This document shows positions 1 to 8,219 of a stretch of 64,000 bases of DNA, piece after piece. The stretch comes from Curtobacterium sp. ISL-83 (lineage in GTDB: Bacteria > Actinomycetota > Actinomycetes > Actinomycetales > Microbacteriaceae), in the NCBI RefSeq assembly GCF_018613895.1, contig NZ_JAGGPH010000017.1, positions 1 to 64,000 on the forward strand. The letters run 5' to 3'. Numbering within the stretch: the stretch's first letter is position 1; the number at the start of each line of letters is the position of its first letter. The notes beneath the pieces are model-generated. The model saw only the letters and a program-made list of their open reading frames with translations. It searched no databases and was not told the origin of the DNA. The position numbers were made by a program, and so were the translations under genes.

Positions 1-42
1 GGGGGGGGGGGGGCGGGGCGGCCGGGGCGGCTGGCTGACCGG

Positions 43-56
43 GCACTTTTCGTCAC
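43..56. repeat. Left copy of 14-bp inverted repeat flanking the AbiEi-like gene
   Basis: The sequence GCACTTTTCGTCAC here is repeated exactly in inverted orientation at 1159-1172, over the stop codon of the intervening gene. Similarity continues imperfectly for about 10 bases inward. A shorter copy of the core (CAAAAGTGC) lies at 171-179, just ahead of the gene. The copies could be operators for the encoded protein, a gene-cassette boundary, or a chance pair. The first 13 bases of the window are all G and may be a sequence-edge artefact. Confidence 0.6.
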
Positions 57-226
57 GCTGGCGCCCGTCTGACGACGAGTTCCGCTCGGTCGCTGGTTGC
101 GGCGCGGCGGGTCCTGCCCGGTCGCTCCAAGCGTCCGTCCCACACAGGAGTCGTGGCTCGCGTCGTTCTCCAAAAGTGCGGCGGACGCCGGGTGACGACC
201 GCACCGCGCGTCGGATGATGCCGTGC

Positions 227-1162
227 ATGGCTCCACCAGCACCGCTCCCCGACCCGCTCGGCGCGATCCCGTTCCGCGTCCGGGGTGCTGTGGCAGATGG
301 CGTGTCCCGTGAACGTCTCCGTCGCCGTGACCTGGTCACCCCCGTGCACGGCGTCCGGGCAAGCGCGTGCTCGGATGTCACGCCGGTGGAGGCTCTCGCC
401 GTGGTCCTCCGACCGGACCAGTGGTTCAGCCACGTGACCGCTGCTCGGATCTGGAGCGCGCCCTTGCCGGCCCGGCTCCGCGACGACACGACCGTGCACG
501 TCTCGTCCAGTTCGGAAGCAGCGATGCGACGGAACGGCGTGATCGGTCACCGGTGCCGGTACCCGGACGTGCGCGAGCACGAAGGGAAGCGGGTGAGCAG
601 TCCGGCTCGGACGTGGTTCGAGTGCGCTGGTGTCCTCACCGTCGCCGAACTGGTCGCGGTCGGGGACCACATGGTCGGCCGTGCGGGCCTGGCAAGCGTC
701 GACGACCTCGCCGCGGCCGTCCGGCCCGGAGCCCGCGGCGCGCAGGTGGCCCGTGCGGCGCTCGAGCGTGTGCGCGTCGGCTCGGAGTCTGCGATGGAGA
801 GCGCTCTGCGGCTCGCGGTCGTGGACGCCGGCTTCCCCGAACCGCAGCTCAACATCGACGTGCACGGGAGCTCGGGGGACTTCCTCGGCCGCGTGGACAT
901 GGCGTGGCCCGAGTACCGGATCGCGCTGGAGTACGACGGGGACCATCACCGGGACCAGGCGACCTTCCGCCGCGATCAGCGCCGGGGGAACGGGTTCGTC
1001 GTCAACGGCTGGCTCGTCATCCACGCGACCGCTGTCGATCCAGCCCGGCCCGCGGTCCTGTTCGAACGACTGCGCCAGGCGTTCGCTGACCGAGCGGGCA
1101 GGACACCCCGTCGGCCGACCGGTCATCGGGCAGAAGATGTCGCTCGCGGCGGGCGAGGGTGA
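227..1162 (+). CDS. AbiEi antitoxin / DUF559 (Vsr-fold)-type protein
   Basis: About 311 residues. The N-terminal part carries a small winged-helix-like region followed by a segment rich in short hydrophobic strands, as in AbiEi-type type IV antitoxin/regulator proteins. The C-terminal third has the Vsr/DUF559 endonuclease-like signature: 'GRVDMAWPEYRIALEYDGDHH' region with an acidic D/E-x-D pattern, then 'RDQRRGNGF..NGWLVIHATA'. Such proteins are abundant in Microbacteriaceae, usually as orphans without a cognate toxin, and none is visible next door. The start is uncertain: ATG at 227 (used here), ATG at 215 or 218, or GTG at 176 are all in frame and none has a clear ribosome binding site. 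The gene is framed by an inverted repeat (43-56 and 1159-1172). It could be a nuclease, an antitoxin-type DNA binder, or both. Confidence 0.7.
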   Translation: MAPPAPLPDPLGAIPFRVRGAVADGVSRERLRRRDLVTPVHGVRASACSDVTPVEALAVVLRPDQWFSHVTAARIWSAPLPARLRDDTTVHVSSSSEAAMRRNGVIGHRCRYPDVREHEGKRVSSPARTWFECAGVLTVAELVAVGDHMVGRAGLASVDDLAAAVRPGARGAQVARAALERVRVGSESAMESALRLAVVDAGFPEPQLNIDVHGSSGDFLGRVDMAWPEYRIALEYDGDHHRDQATFRRDQRRGNGFVVNGWLVIHATAVDPARPAVLFERLRQAFADRAGRTPRRPTGHRAEDVARGGRG

Positions 1163-1172
1163 CGAAAAGTGC
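1159..1172. repeat. Right copy of the 14-bp inverted repeat
   Basis: GTGACGAAAAGTGC is the exact complement of 43-56. It contains the TGA stop (1160-1162) of the AbiEi-like gene, so the gene 3' end lies inside the repeat. Confidence 0.6.
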
Positions 1173-1225
1173 ACGCTCGGGGGCACCGCGCGCGATACGC
1201 CGCCCGCCGGCGGCCGGCGGCCGGG

Positions 1226-2935
1226 TCAGGCGGCGGGGGCCTCCGGGGCGCCGGGGGCGGCCGCGTCGCTGTAATCCCGGGGGAGCAGGGGGAGCCACAC
1301 GCGGAAGGTGGCGCCACCGCCCTCGGTGTCGAAGACCTCGACCGAGCCGTGGTGCGCCGCGACGATGCCCGAGACGATCGCGAGCCCCAGCCCGGACCCG
1401 CCGGTGTCCCGCGCGCGCGAGGTGTCGGCGCGCCAGAACCGCTGGAAGATCTTGTCGCGGAGCTGCGGGGGGATGCCCTCACCGTGGTCGATGACGTCGA
1501 GGTGCGCCATCCCGCGCTCGTCGTCCACGCCGATGCCGATCTCGATCGGGTCGTCGTGCTCGGTGAACCGCATGGCGTTGCCCATCAGGTTCGTGACGAT
1601 CTGCCGGATCTTGTTCTCCTCAGCGAGGACGATCGGCGGACGCTTCGGCAGCACGACGGTGGGCAGCGGCGTGGTCTCGTCGGTGAGTACGCCGGCGTCG
1701 ACGCTCATCGCCCGGGTGCGCCGGGCCCGCAGGCGTGCGATCGTCTGCCGCGAGAACGCGATCGGGCCGGTGGTGTTCGCCGAGGTCGGCGACACGGGCG
1801 GCAGGGCGCTGTCGACGTCGGCGGCGGGGCGCACGGCCTGCGCGATGCTCTCGCCGGTCACCGAGTCCTCGACGAGCACCTGGATCTCACGATCGGGGTT
1901 GGAGGCCATCGTGTCGAGCGCGGCGTCGCGGGCGATCGCGACGAGGTCGACCGGGCCGAGTTCGAGCGGCTTGGACTCGTCGATGCGCGCGAGCTGCAGC
2001 AGGTCCTGCACGAGGAGCCCCATGCGCTGGGCTTCCTTCTCGATCCGCTCCATCGCCTGGGCGACGTCTTCTTCCTTGCGGAGTGCGCCCATGCGGTAGA
2101 GCTCGGCGTACCCGCGGAGCGACACGAGGGGCGTGCGGAGCTCGTGCGAGGCGTCCCCGACGAACCGGCGCATCTGGTCGATGGTCCGCTGCCGGTCCTC
2201 GAACGCGCTGTCGATGCGCTCGAGCATGACGTTCAGGGATCGGTTCAGACGACCGACCTCGGTGTTCGGGGTGTCGGCTTCGAGCCGCTGGTTGAAGTCC
2301 CCGGCGGCGAACCGTGCGGCGGTGTCCTCGACGTCGCGTAGCGGGTCGAACGTGGCCGTGACGAGGAGCCGGGTGAGCATGGCGCCGAGCAGGATGACCG
2401 AGATGCCGAACCCGAGGAAGATCACGGTGAACCGGGCGATGGTCTGGTCGGCGTCGGCGCTGGACACCGCGACCAGCACGAACCCGGTCTCGGTGGTGCC
2501 GTCGGTGCGGTTCTGCAGTGCCGCGGGGATGACCTGTGCGCGCCACTCGTGGTTGTGCCGGCTGTCGTAGAGCGAGAACCGCGTGCCGGCCTTGGCCGCG
2601 GCGGCGAAGTCGAGCTGCCGGATGTCGGGTCGGCTCGATGCCCGGGTCTGGCAGATCTGCGCGCTGTGGGCGTCGTACGCGGCGACGTAGGCGCTCTGCG
2701 AGAGGACCACGGACAGCTTGCAGTACTGCTCGCCGTCGCTGATGTTCTGACCCTCGAGCTGCTCGGTGGTCTGCTTGACGTTGTTGTCGAGCTGCGACAT
2801 CAGGTACGTGGACAGCACGGTCATCGTGCCGAGCCCGGCCACGAGGAGTCCGAGCGCCACCAGCAGCACCGTGATCCCGGTGATCTTGGTGCGCAGGGAG
2901 ATCCCGTCCCACCAGTGGCTCATTCGCGTGTGCAT
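1226..2935 (-). CDS. Sensor histidine kinase of an OmpR-type two-component system
   Basis: 569 residues from ATG 2935 (ATG 2923 is an alternative; neither has a clear Shine-Dalgarno). Order: TM1 about 21-43, extracytoplasmic sensor about 50-165 with two Cys (72, 95), TM2 about 168-190, HAMP about 192-244, H-box with phospho-accepting His264 in DASHELRTPL, then N-box (NLMGNAMRF, Asn453), G1 (DHGEGIP) and G2 (GGSGLGLAI). It autophosphorylates and passes phosphate to the response regulator encoded 68 bp upstream. Odd: a roughly 80-residue low-complexity Ala/Pro/Ser/Thr/Arg insert (about 357-436) separates the dimerisation and ATP-binding domains. The protein ends in an Ala/Pro tail. It resembles the MprB/TcsS class; the signal cannot be read from sequence. 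Confidence 0.93.
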   Translation of the reverse strand: MHTRMSHWWDGISLRTKITGITVLLVALGLLVAGLGTMTVLSTYLMSQLDNNVKQTTEQLEGQNISDGEQYCKLSVVLSQSAYVAAYDAHSAQICQTRASSRPDIRQLDFAAAAKAGTRFSLYDSRHNHEWRAQVIPAALQNRTDGTTETGFVLVAVSSADADQTIARFTVIFLGFGISVILLGAMLTRLLVTATFDPLRDVEDTAARFAAGDFNQRLEADTPNTEVGRLNRSLNVMLERIDSAFEDRQRTIDQMRRFVGDASHELRTPLVSLRGYAELYRMGALRKEEDVAQAMERIEKEAQRMGLLVQDLLQLARIDESKPLELGPVDLVAIARDAALDTMASNPDREIQVLVEDSVTGESIAQAVRPAADVDSALPPVSPTSANTTGPIAFSRQTIARLRARRTRAMSVDAGVLTDETTPLPTVVLPKRPPIVLAEENKIRQIVTNLMGNAMRFTEHDDPIEIGIGVDDERGMAHLDVIDHGEGIPPQLRDKIFQRFWRADTSRARDTGGSGLGLAIVSGIVAAHHGSVEVFDTEGGGATFRVWLPLLPRDYSDAAAPGAPEAPAA

Positions 2936-2952
2936 GCTGCCCCAACGATAGA

Positions 2953-2985
2953 CGGCGGCTGCGGGTCGAAACCCGGCAGCCGCCG
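2953..2985 (-). terminator. Hairpin between response regulator and histidine kinase genes
   Basis: A GC-rich stem (CGGCGGCTGCGGG / CCCGGCAGCCGCCG, one bulge) fills the gap between the two genes. On the minus strand it is followed by TCTATCG rather than a T-run, so it is more likely an attenuating or mRNA-processing hairpin that lowers kinase expression relative to the regulator than a full terminator. Confidence 0.5.
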
Positions 2986-3003
2986 TGAAGACGATCCGAG
3001 GAC

Positions 3004-3699
3004 CTAGGAGGCCTTGGACGCCTTGAGCATGTACCCGAACCCGCGCTTGGTCTGGATGATCGGCTCGGTGGAGTACTGGTCGAGCTTCCGACGCAGGTAC
3101 GAGATGTACGACTCGACGATGCCCGCGTCGCCGTTGAAGTCGTACTCCCACACGTGGTCGAGGATCTGCGCCTTCGAGAGCACGCGGTTCGGGTTGAGCA
3201 TCAGGTAGCGCAGGAGCTTGAACTCGGTCGGGGAGAGTTCGATCTGGGCGTCGCCGATGGTGACCTCGTGCGTGTCCTGGTCCATCGTCAGCTCGCCGGC
3301 GCGGATGATCGCGTCTTCCTCGTCGTTCATGGTGCGACGGAGGATGGCCTTGATGCGGGCCACGATCTCGTCGAGCGAGAACGGCTTGGTCACGTAGTCG
3401 TCGCCGCCGACGGTGAGGCCGGTGATCTTGTCCTCGGTGTCGTCCTTCGCGGTGAGGAACAGGATCGGGGAGGTGTACCCCGACGACCGCAGGCGCTTGG
3501 TGACGCCGAAGCCGTTCATGTCCGGGAGCATGACGTCGAGGATGATCAGGTCCGGCTCTTCCTCGAGCACGGCGGAGATCGCCTGGGCACCGTTGCCGAC
3601 CGCACGGACGGCGAATCCGGCGAAGCGCAACGAGGTCGTCAGGAGGTCGCGGATGTTCGGCTCGTCATCGACGATCAGGATCTTGGGGCCATCGCTCAT
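3004..3699 (-). CDS. OmpR/PhoB-family response regulator
   Basis: 231 residues. Receiver domain 5-120 with the acidic pair Asp11/Asp12, phosphorylation site Asp55 (LIILDVMLPD), Thr83 and Lys105 (VTKPF). A winged-helix DNA-binding domain follows from about 130 to 227, with the typical 'LSPTEFKLLRYLM', 'VLSKAQILDHVW' and 'VESYISYLRRKLD' segments. First gene of a two-gene operon with the histidine kinase; the family (MprA/TcrA/CutR-like) regulates envelope and stress genes. The ATG start gives a perfect receiver N-terminus. Confidence 0.95.
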   Translation of the reverse strand: MSDGPKILIVDDEPNIRDLLTTSLRFAGFAVRAVGNGAQAISAVLEEEPDLIILDVMLPDMNGFGVTKRLRSSGYTSPILFLTAKDDTEDKITGLTVGGDDYVTKPFSLDEIVARIKAILRRTMNDEEDAIIRAGELTMDQDTHEVTIGDAQIELSPTEFKLLRYLMLNPNRVLSKAQILDHVWEYDFNGDAGIVESYISYLRRKLDQYSTEPIIQTKRGFGYMLKASKAS

Positions 3700-3763
3700 G
3701 GGCCTATCTTCTGACCGTTCCCTAAGGATTTCCTGGGAGCGGTTCGTGCGTCACCCTGTGACA

Positions 3764-3803
3764 GTCTGGAGGAACGGTGCCAGCTGGCACCGCTCCTCCA
3801 GTC
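3764..3803 (-). terminator. Palindromic terminator downstream of the XPB helicase gene
   Basis: Near-perfect 20-bp-arm palindrome with the core GGTGCCAGCTGGCACC, one mismatch, flanked by CTGGAGGA/TCCTCCAG. It sits between the XPB stop (3823) and the response regulator start. The same 16-bp core recurs at 13307-13322. Confidence 0.75.
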
Positions 3804-3822
3804 CGGAAGCCGGGAACCGCCG

Positions 3823-5517
3823 TCAGGCGGCCTCGGCCACCTGGTCCGCGTCGAGGATCGTGTACGAGTACCCCTGCTCCGCCAGGAACCGCTGCCGGTT
3901 CTGCGCGAAGTCCTGGTCCACCGTGTCCCGCGCGACCAGCGTGTAGAACGACGCCGGCAGGCCGTCCTTGTTCGGCCGGAGCAGGCGACCGAGCCGCTGC
4001 GCCTCCTCTTGCCGGGAGCCGAACGAGCCGGACACCTGGATCGCCACCGTCGCGTCCGGGAGGTCGATCGAGAAGTTCGCGACCTTCGACACCACGAGGA
4101 CGTCGATCGAGCCCTCGCGGAAGGCCTGGTAGAGCCGCTCACGTTCGTCGATGGGCGTGGCCCCGGTGATCTCGGCCGCGTCCAGGCGCTCGGCGAGGTC
4201 GTCGAGCTGGTCGATGTACTGCCCGATCACGAGGATCTGCTCGCCGCGGTGCTTCTCGATGAGGTCGCGGACGACGGGGGTCTTCGCGGGGGAGGTCGCG
4301 GCGAGCCGGTAGCGCTCGTCGTCGCTCGAGGCGGCGTACTCCAGCCGGTCCTGGTGCGGGAGGTCGATGCGGACCTCGTAGCAGGACGCGGGGGAGATGT
4401 ACCCCTGTGCCTCGATCTCCTTCCACGGGGCGTCGTAGCGCTTCGGGCCGATGAGCGAGAACACGTCGCCCTCGCGCCCGTCCTCGCGCACGAGCGTCGC
4501 GGTGAGCCCGAGTCGTCGTCGGGCCTGCAGGTCGGCGGTCAGCTTGAACACCGGCGCGGGGAGCAGGTGCACCTCGTCGTAGACGATGAGGCCCCAGTCG
4601 AGGGCGTCGAGGAGCGACAGGTGCGTGTACTCGCCCTTCCGGCGGGCCGTGAGGATCTGGTAGGTCGCGATCGTGACCGGCCGGATCTCCTTGACGCTGC
4701 CGGAGTACTCCCCGATCTCGTCCGCGGTCAGGGTGGTGCGGCGGAGCAGCTCGTCGCGCCACTGCCTGGCCGAGACCGTGTTCGTGACGAGGATGAGCGT
4801 CGTCGCCTTCACGGTCGCCATGGCGCCGGCGCCCACGAGGGTCTTGCCGGCACCACAGGGCAGCACGACCACGCCGGAGCCCTGGGCGAAGAACGTGTCC
4901 ACCGCCTGCTCCTGGTACGGACGCATGTGCCACTCGGACGTGTCGAGGGCGATCTCGTGCGGCTGCCCCGGCGTGTACCCGGCGAGGTCCTCGGCCGGCC
5001 ACCCGAGCTTCACGAGCTCCTGCTTGATCTGCCCGCGGGCCCACGGCTGCAGCTCGATCTGCTCCGGGTCGACCTGGTCGCCCAGGAGCGGCTTGATGCG
5101 CTTGGACCGGACGACCTCGGCCAGGATGGCCGGTTCGGACGAGGTGAGCAGCAGCACGGGCTGGCGCTCGAGTTCCTCCCCGGGGGAGTTCGCGATCGCG
5201 GGCGCATCCGGGCGTTCCTGGCGACGGATGACGAGCCGCCCGTAGCGGGAAACGGTGTCGCGGATGTCCACGGTGACGCTCTGCGGCACCGGGAACTTGG
5301 CGAACTTCTCGAGGGTGTCGATCATCGACTCGGCGTCGTGTCCGGCGGCCCGCGCGTTCCACAGGCCGAGCCGGGTGATGCGGTACGTGTGCACGTGCTC
5401 CGGGGCGCGTTCGAGTTCAGCGAACGCCGAGAGCTCGTGCCGTGCGTCCTCGGCGTCGGGGTGCGCCACCTCGAGGAGCACGGTGCGGTCGCTCTGCACG
5501 ATCAGCGGTCCGTTCAT
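3823..5517 (-). CDS. XPB/Rad25-family DNA repair helicase
   Basis: 564 residues, a superfamily 2 ATP-dependent helicase. The first about 190 residues form the XPB-type damage-recognition/N-terminal region. Helicase motifs follow: Walker A CGAGKT (221-226), motif II DEVH (314-317), motif III LTAT (338-341), the XPB-specific RED motif in REDGRE (344-349), and the C-terminal motif VI QRLGRLLRP. Bacterial XPB unwinds DNA 3' to 5' and is usually linked to nucleotide excision or other repair. The next upstream gene (5658-7454) encodes the helicase-associated partner typical of actinobacteria, supporting a joint role. Full length for the family, ATG start. Confidence 0.95.
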   Translation of the reverse strand: MNGPLIVQSDRTVLLEVAHPDAEDARHELSAFAELERAPEHVHTYRITRLGLWNARAAGHDAESMIDTLEKFAKFPVPQSVTVDIRDTVSRYGRLVIRRQERPDAPAIANSPGEELERQPVLLLTSSEPAILAEVVRSKRIKPLLGDQVDPEQIELQPWARGQIKQELVKLGWPAEDLAGYTPGQPHEIALDTSEWHMRPYQEQAVDTFFAQGSGVVVLPCGAGKTLVGAGAMATVKATTLILVTNTVSARQWRDELLRRTTLTADEIGEYSGSVKEIRPVTIATYQILTARRKGEYTHLSLLDALDWGLIVYDEVHLLPAPVFKLTADLQARRRLGLTATLVREDGREGDVFSLIGPKRYDAPWKEIEAQGYISPASCYEVRIDLPHQDRLEYAASSDDERYRLAATSPAKTPVVRDLIEKHRGEQILVIGQYIDQLDDLAERLDAAEITGATPIDERERLYQAFREGSIDVLVVSKVANFSIDLPDATVAIQVSGSFGSRQEEAQRLGRLLRPNKDGLPASFYTLVARDTVDQDFAQNRQRFLAEQGYSYTILDADQVAEAA

Positions 5518-5657
5518 GACGGATCAGCCTAGGCGGCGCGGCTGCGTTCCCGCCCCGATGTCCGCTGGGGGCACATCGGCACCAGCGCTCGGTGCGCGCG
5601 TCGCGGGGGGCAGGTGGCGGCATCGCGCCTGCTCTGCCGTATCGGGCGCCCGTCGGG

Positions 5658-7454
5658 TCAGGCGTCGCTCTCGACCGCGACGACCAGGGACAGCGGCAGG
5701 GTGCGCTCGACGTCCACCGCCGTGTCGCGGCCGCGCACCCGACCCGCGGCGACCGAGGTGGGCACGATGGAGAACGGCCGCTCGCTGCCGTCCGGCATCC
5801 GGACGGTCAGCCGGATCGGGGTGCGACCGCGGACGGCGAGGTCGATCTGCCGCCCGAGCCACTCCTGCTCCGGCTCCGCGTCACCGCGTTCGGTGGTGAC
5901 GCGGAGGCGCCCCACCAGCGCGTGCGCCGCCTGTTCCGGGGACCGTCCCGCTCCGCGACGGCGGCCGGGAGGCGCGGTGTGCGAGACGGGGCGGGCTGCG
6001 GTGGTCAGGACGGCCGGGTACCGCTGGTCCTCGAGCGCGGTGTGGACGACGTGCGCCGGGTAGCGGGTGACGAGGGTCGTCAGGTCGGGACGTTCCCACG
6101 CCATCTGGCGGAGCTCGGCGTCGACCCCGATCAGGTCGAGCTGGTCCGGGGTGCCGTGCACGACCGTCCCGACGCCGTCCGGCCCGAGGTCGACCACGAG
6201 TCCGCCGTCGCGGGCCGCCACCTGGTCGATCAGGTAGGCGAGGGGCTGTGGCAGGCCGGTGGCGGCGAGGCGTTCCAGCAGCCCCACCACCTCGTCACGG
6301 GTGTGTCCGGCACGGAGGGCGCGCCGGAGGGAGTCCTCGGAGATCCGGTAGCGGGCCGCGAGCCCCGGTGCCTCGAGGTCGGCGACCGCGCGCAGGGCGT
6401 CGTCGTCCGCCGGCGCGAGCGGCCCAGGCGCGATCACGGTCAGGTCGTGCTGCAGGTAGACGCTGTCGACCGTGTTCGGCAGGTCGGCGATCGCGTGCGC
6501 GGCGGCGTCGGGTGCGTCGTCGAGGAGCGCACGACCGGTCGGCGTCACGTGCCCGTCCACCGTCAGGCCGAGCGCTCCGGCGGTGCCGGCGGCGTCGAGC
6601 AGGACGGCGTCGAGCCAGCGGGCACCGGCGGGGTACGCCCAGCGGCCGAGGGCGACGAGGTCGCGGAGGTCGTCGCCGGCGAGGGCGAGGACCTCGTGCA
6701 CGGCCGTGTCCAGGCGCTCGCGCCACGCGGTGACGAGCGAGGTCCAGCGGTCCGGCCACCCCGCCGTGAGCCAGGCGCTCCCGGCGTCGGTGGCCAGCCA
6801 GGCACCGTCCTCGACCACGGCGAAGCCGACGCCGTCGAGCAGGGACAGCCGATCCGGGATCACGTCGGCGTCCGCGCCGGCTCGCTCGGCGAGGGTGCGG
6901 GCGAGCGGTGCGCCGATGCCGCCCTTCACGAGTTCGCGGACCGTGCCGTGGTCCACGGCGCGCAGCAGCTCGGCCAACACCGTCATGGTCTCGAAGGCGT
7001 GCTCGGCGCCGGCGGCCCGCGCGCGGTCCTGGTCGGCGGGGTCGGCTGCTGAGCCGGCGGGACGGACCTGCCCCGCGCCTCCCGGCCGGCCGTCGTCGGT
7101 CGTGGCACCGGGCACGAGGGCCGCGAGCTCCGAGTGGGCGGCCAGGCGCGAGGCGACCGCGTCGTCCACGCCGCCGTCCGCGTCGGCGAGCCCGAGCTCG
7201 ACCGCGGGGACCAGCGCGTCCGGGTCGCCGCCGTGCTGCAGGGCGATGAGTGTGCGCCGCGGCAGGTGTTCGATCGCGGCGTCCACGGCGTCGTCCGTGC
7301 GGAGCGCCTCGGCGAGGTCGAAGAAGTCGGAGACGCGCTGGGAGCCCGTCTCGGCGAGGACGGCGGTGGGGAGCCGCCGGGCGAGGACCAGGCGTTCGAG
7401 GGCGTCGTCCGGCAGGGCCCGGAGTCGGGCGGCCAGATCGGCGGTGGTCGTCAT
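5658..7454 (-). CDS. Helicase-associated domain protein (XPB/Ssl2 partner, Helicase_C_3-like)
   Basis: 598 residues, no ATPase motifs. It matches the actinobacterial family annotated as helicase conserved C-terminal domain / XPB-Ssl2-associated protein: a helical N-terminus (DLAARLRALPDDALERLVLARR) and a C-terminal part with 'LIDQVAARDGGLVVDLGPDG', 'LRQMAWERPDLTTLVTRYPA' and a terminal strand-rich domain (SERPFSIVPTSVAAGRVRG). It lies directly upstream of the XPB gene with about 140 bp between, on the same strand. Family members are nearly always neighbours of XPB, and a regulatory or DNA-bridging partner role is inferred; no activity is proven. Confidence 0.85.
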   Translation of the reverse strand: MTTTADLAARLRALPDDALERLVLARRLPTAVLAETGSQRVSDFFDLAEALRTDDAVDAAIEHLPRRTLIALQHGGDPDALVPAVELGLADADGGVDDAVASRLAAHSELAALVPGATTDDGRPGGAGQVRPAGSAADPADQDRARAAGAEHAFETMTVLAELLRAVDHGTVRELVKGGIGAPLARTLAERAGADADVIPDRLSLLDGVGFAVVEDGAWLATDAGSAWLTAGWPDRWTSLVTAWRERLDTAVHEVLALAGDDLRDLVALGRWAYPAGARWLDAVLLDAAGTAGALGLTVDGHVTPTGRALLDDAPDAAAHAIADLPNTVDSVYLQHDLTVIAPGPLAPADDDALRAVADLEAPGLAARYRISEDSLRRALRAGHTRDEVVGLLERLAATGLPQPLAYLIDQVAARDGGLVVDLGPDGVGTVVHGTPDQLDLIGVDAELRQMAWERPDLTTLVTRYPAHVVHTALEDQRYPAVLTTAARPVSHTAPPGRRRGAGRSPEQAAHALVGRLRVTTERGDAEPEQEWLGRQIDLAVRGRTPIRLTVRMPDGSERPFSIVPTSVAAGRVRGRDTAVDVERTLPLSLVVAVESDA

Positions 7455-7485
7455 CGACCCGTGGCTGCGTGACGTCCGGCGGACG

Positions 7486-7785
7486 TCAGCGCGCCTGTCG
7501 GTTCTCGCGGGCGCGGCGGGTCCAGGTGATCGCCAGGAGCACGAAGACCATGACCATGCCGATCGGGAACCCGACGAGCGGGATCGCCATGACGACGGGC
7601 CAGGGCATCTGTCCTTCGGCGCCCGGGGCGGTCAACCACATGATGATCATCGCCACGAAGCACAGCAGGCCGAGGACGAAGATCCCGCCGACCATGAACG
7701 CGAGAGCACGTTCGGTACGATTGAACGTCACCGGGGAGTCCGCGGATTCGCGTGAGTTCCCGGTGGGACGGGTCGGCTTGGCCAT
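7486..7785 (-). CDS. Small two-TM membrane protein
   Basis: 99 residues from ATG 7785. A charged N-terminus (MAKPTRPTGNSRESADSPVT) precedes two hydrophobic helices at about 30-52 and 62-84 and a basic tail, suggesting both ends face the cytoplasm. Such proteins are common upstream of the cold-shock gene in Microbacteriaceae, sometimes mislabelled as transporter ATPase. Divergent from the cold-shock gene (57 bp apart). Function unknown. Confidence 0.75.
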   Translation of the reverse strand: MAKPTRPTGNSRESADSPVTFNRTERALAFMVGGIFVLGLLCFVAMIIMWLTAPGAEGQMPWPVVMAIPLVGFPIGMVMVFVLLAITWTRRARENRQAR

Positions 7786-7841
7786 CGGCCCAGGATATCC
7801 GACGCACCACGGCTGTTCCACGACCTCGAGGAGTCCAACGC

Positions 7842-8219
7842 ATGCCCACCGGCAAGGTCAAGTTCTACGACGACGACAAGGGGTTCGGGTTCATCACCGG
7901 CGACGACGGCGACCAGGTGTTCCTGCACGCGTCCTCGCTGCCCGACGGCGTCACGACGGTCAAGGCCGGTTCCCGCCTGGAGTACGGCGTCGTGCAGGGC
8001 AAGAAGGGCTCGCAGGCGCTGTCCGTCCGACTGCTCGACCCGCAGCCGTCGCTCGCGAAGATGTCCCGCCGCTCCGCGGACGACATGGCCGTCATCGTCG
8101 AGGACCTCGTGAAGGAGCTCGACCGGATCAGCGGTGACCTCCGCCACGGCCACTACCCGAAGAACGGCGCCCGGACCGCCGCGATCCTGCGCCACGTCGC
8201 AGACCAGTTGGATGCGTGA
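7842..8219 (+). CDS. Cold-shock domain protein with C-terminal extension
   Basis: 125 residues, ATG 7842 with GAGGAG at 7828-7833. Residues 1-66 are a canonical cold-shock domain: RNP1 KGFGFI and RNP2 VFLHAS for single-stranded RNA/DNA binding. Residues 75-125 form a helical extension (RRSADDMAVIVEDLVKELDRISGDL) found in the longer actinobacterial type. It overlaps the DUF3027 gene by one base (TGATG), implying translational coupling. Role: nucleic-acid chaperone. Confidence 0.95.
   Translation: MPTGKVKFYDDDKGFGFITGDDGDQVFLHASSLPDGVTTVKAGSRLEYGVVQGKKGSQALSVRLLDPQPSLAKMSRRSADDMAVIVEDLVKELDRISGDLRHGHYPKNGARTAAILRHVADQLDA

Noticed and set aside
1..13. Poly-G run as a biological element
   Set aside because: It is at the very edge of the window and can be a sequencing or contig-end artefact.
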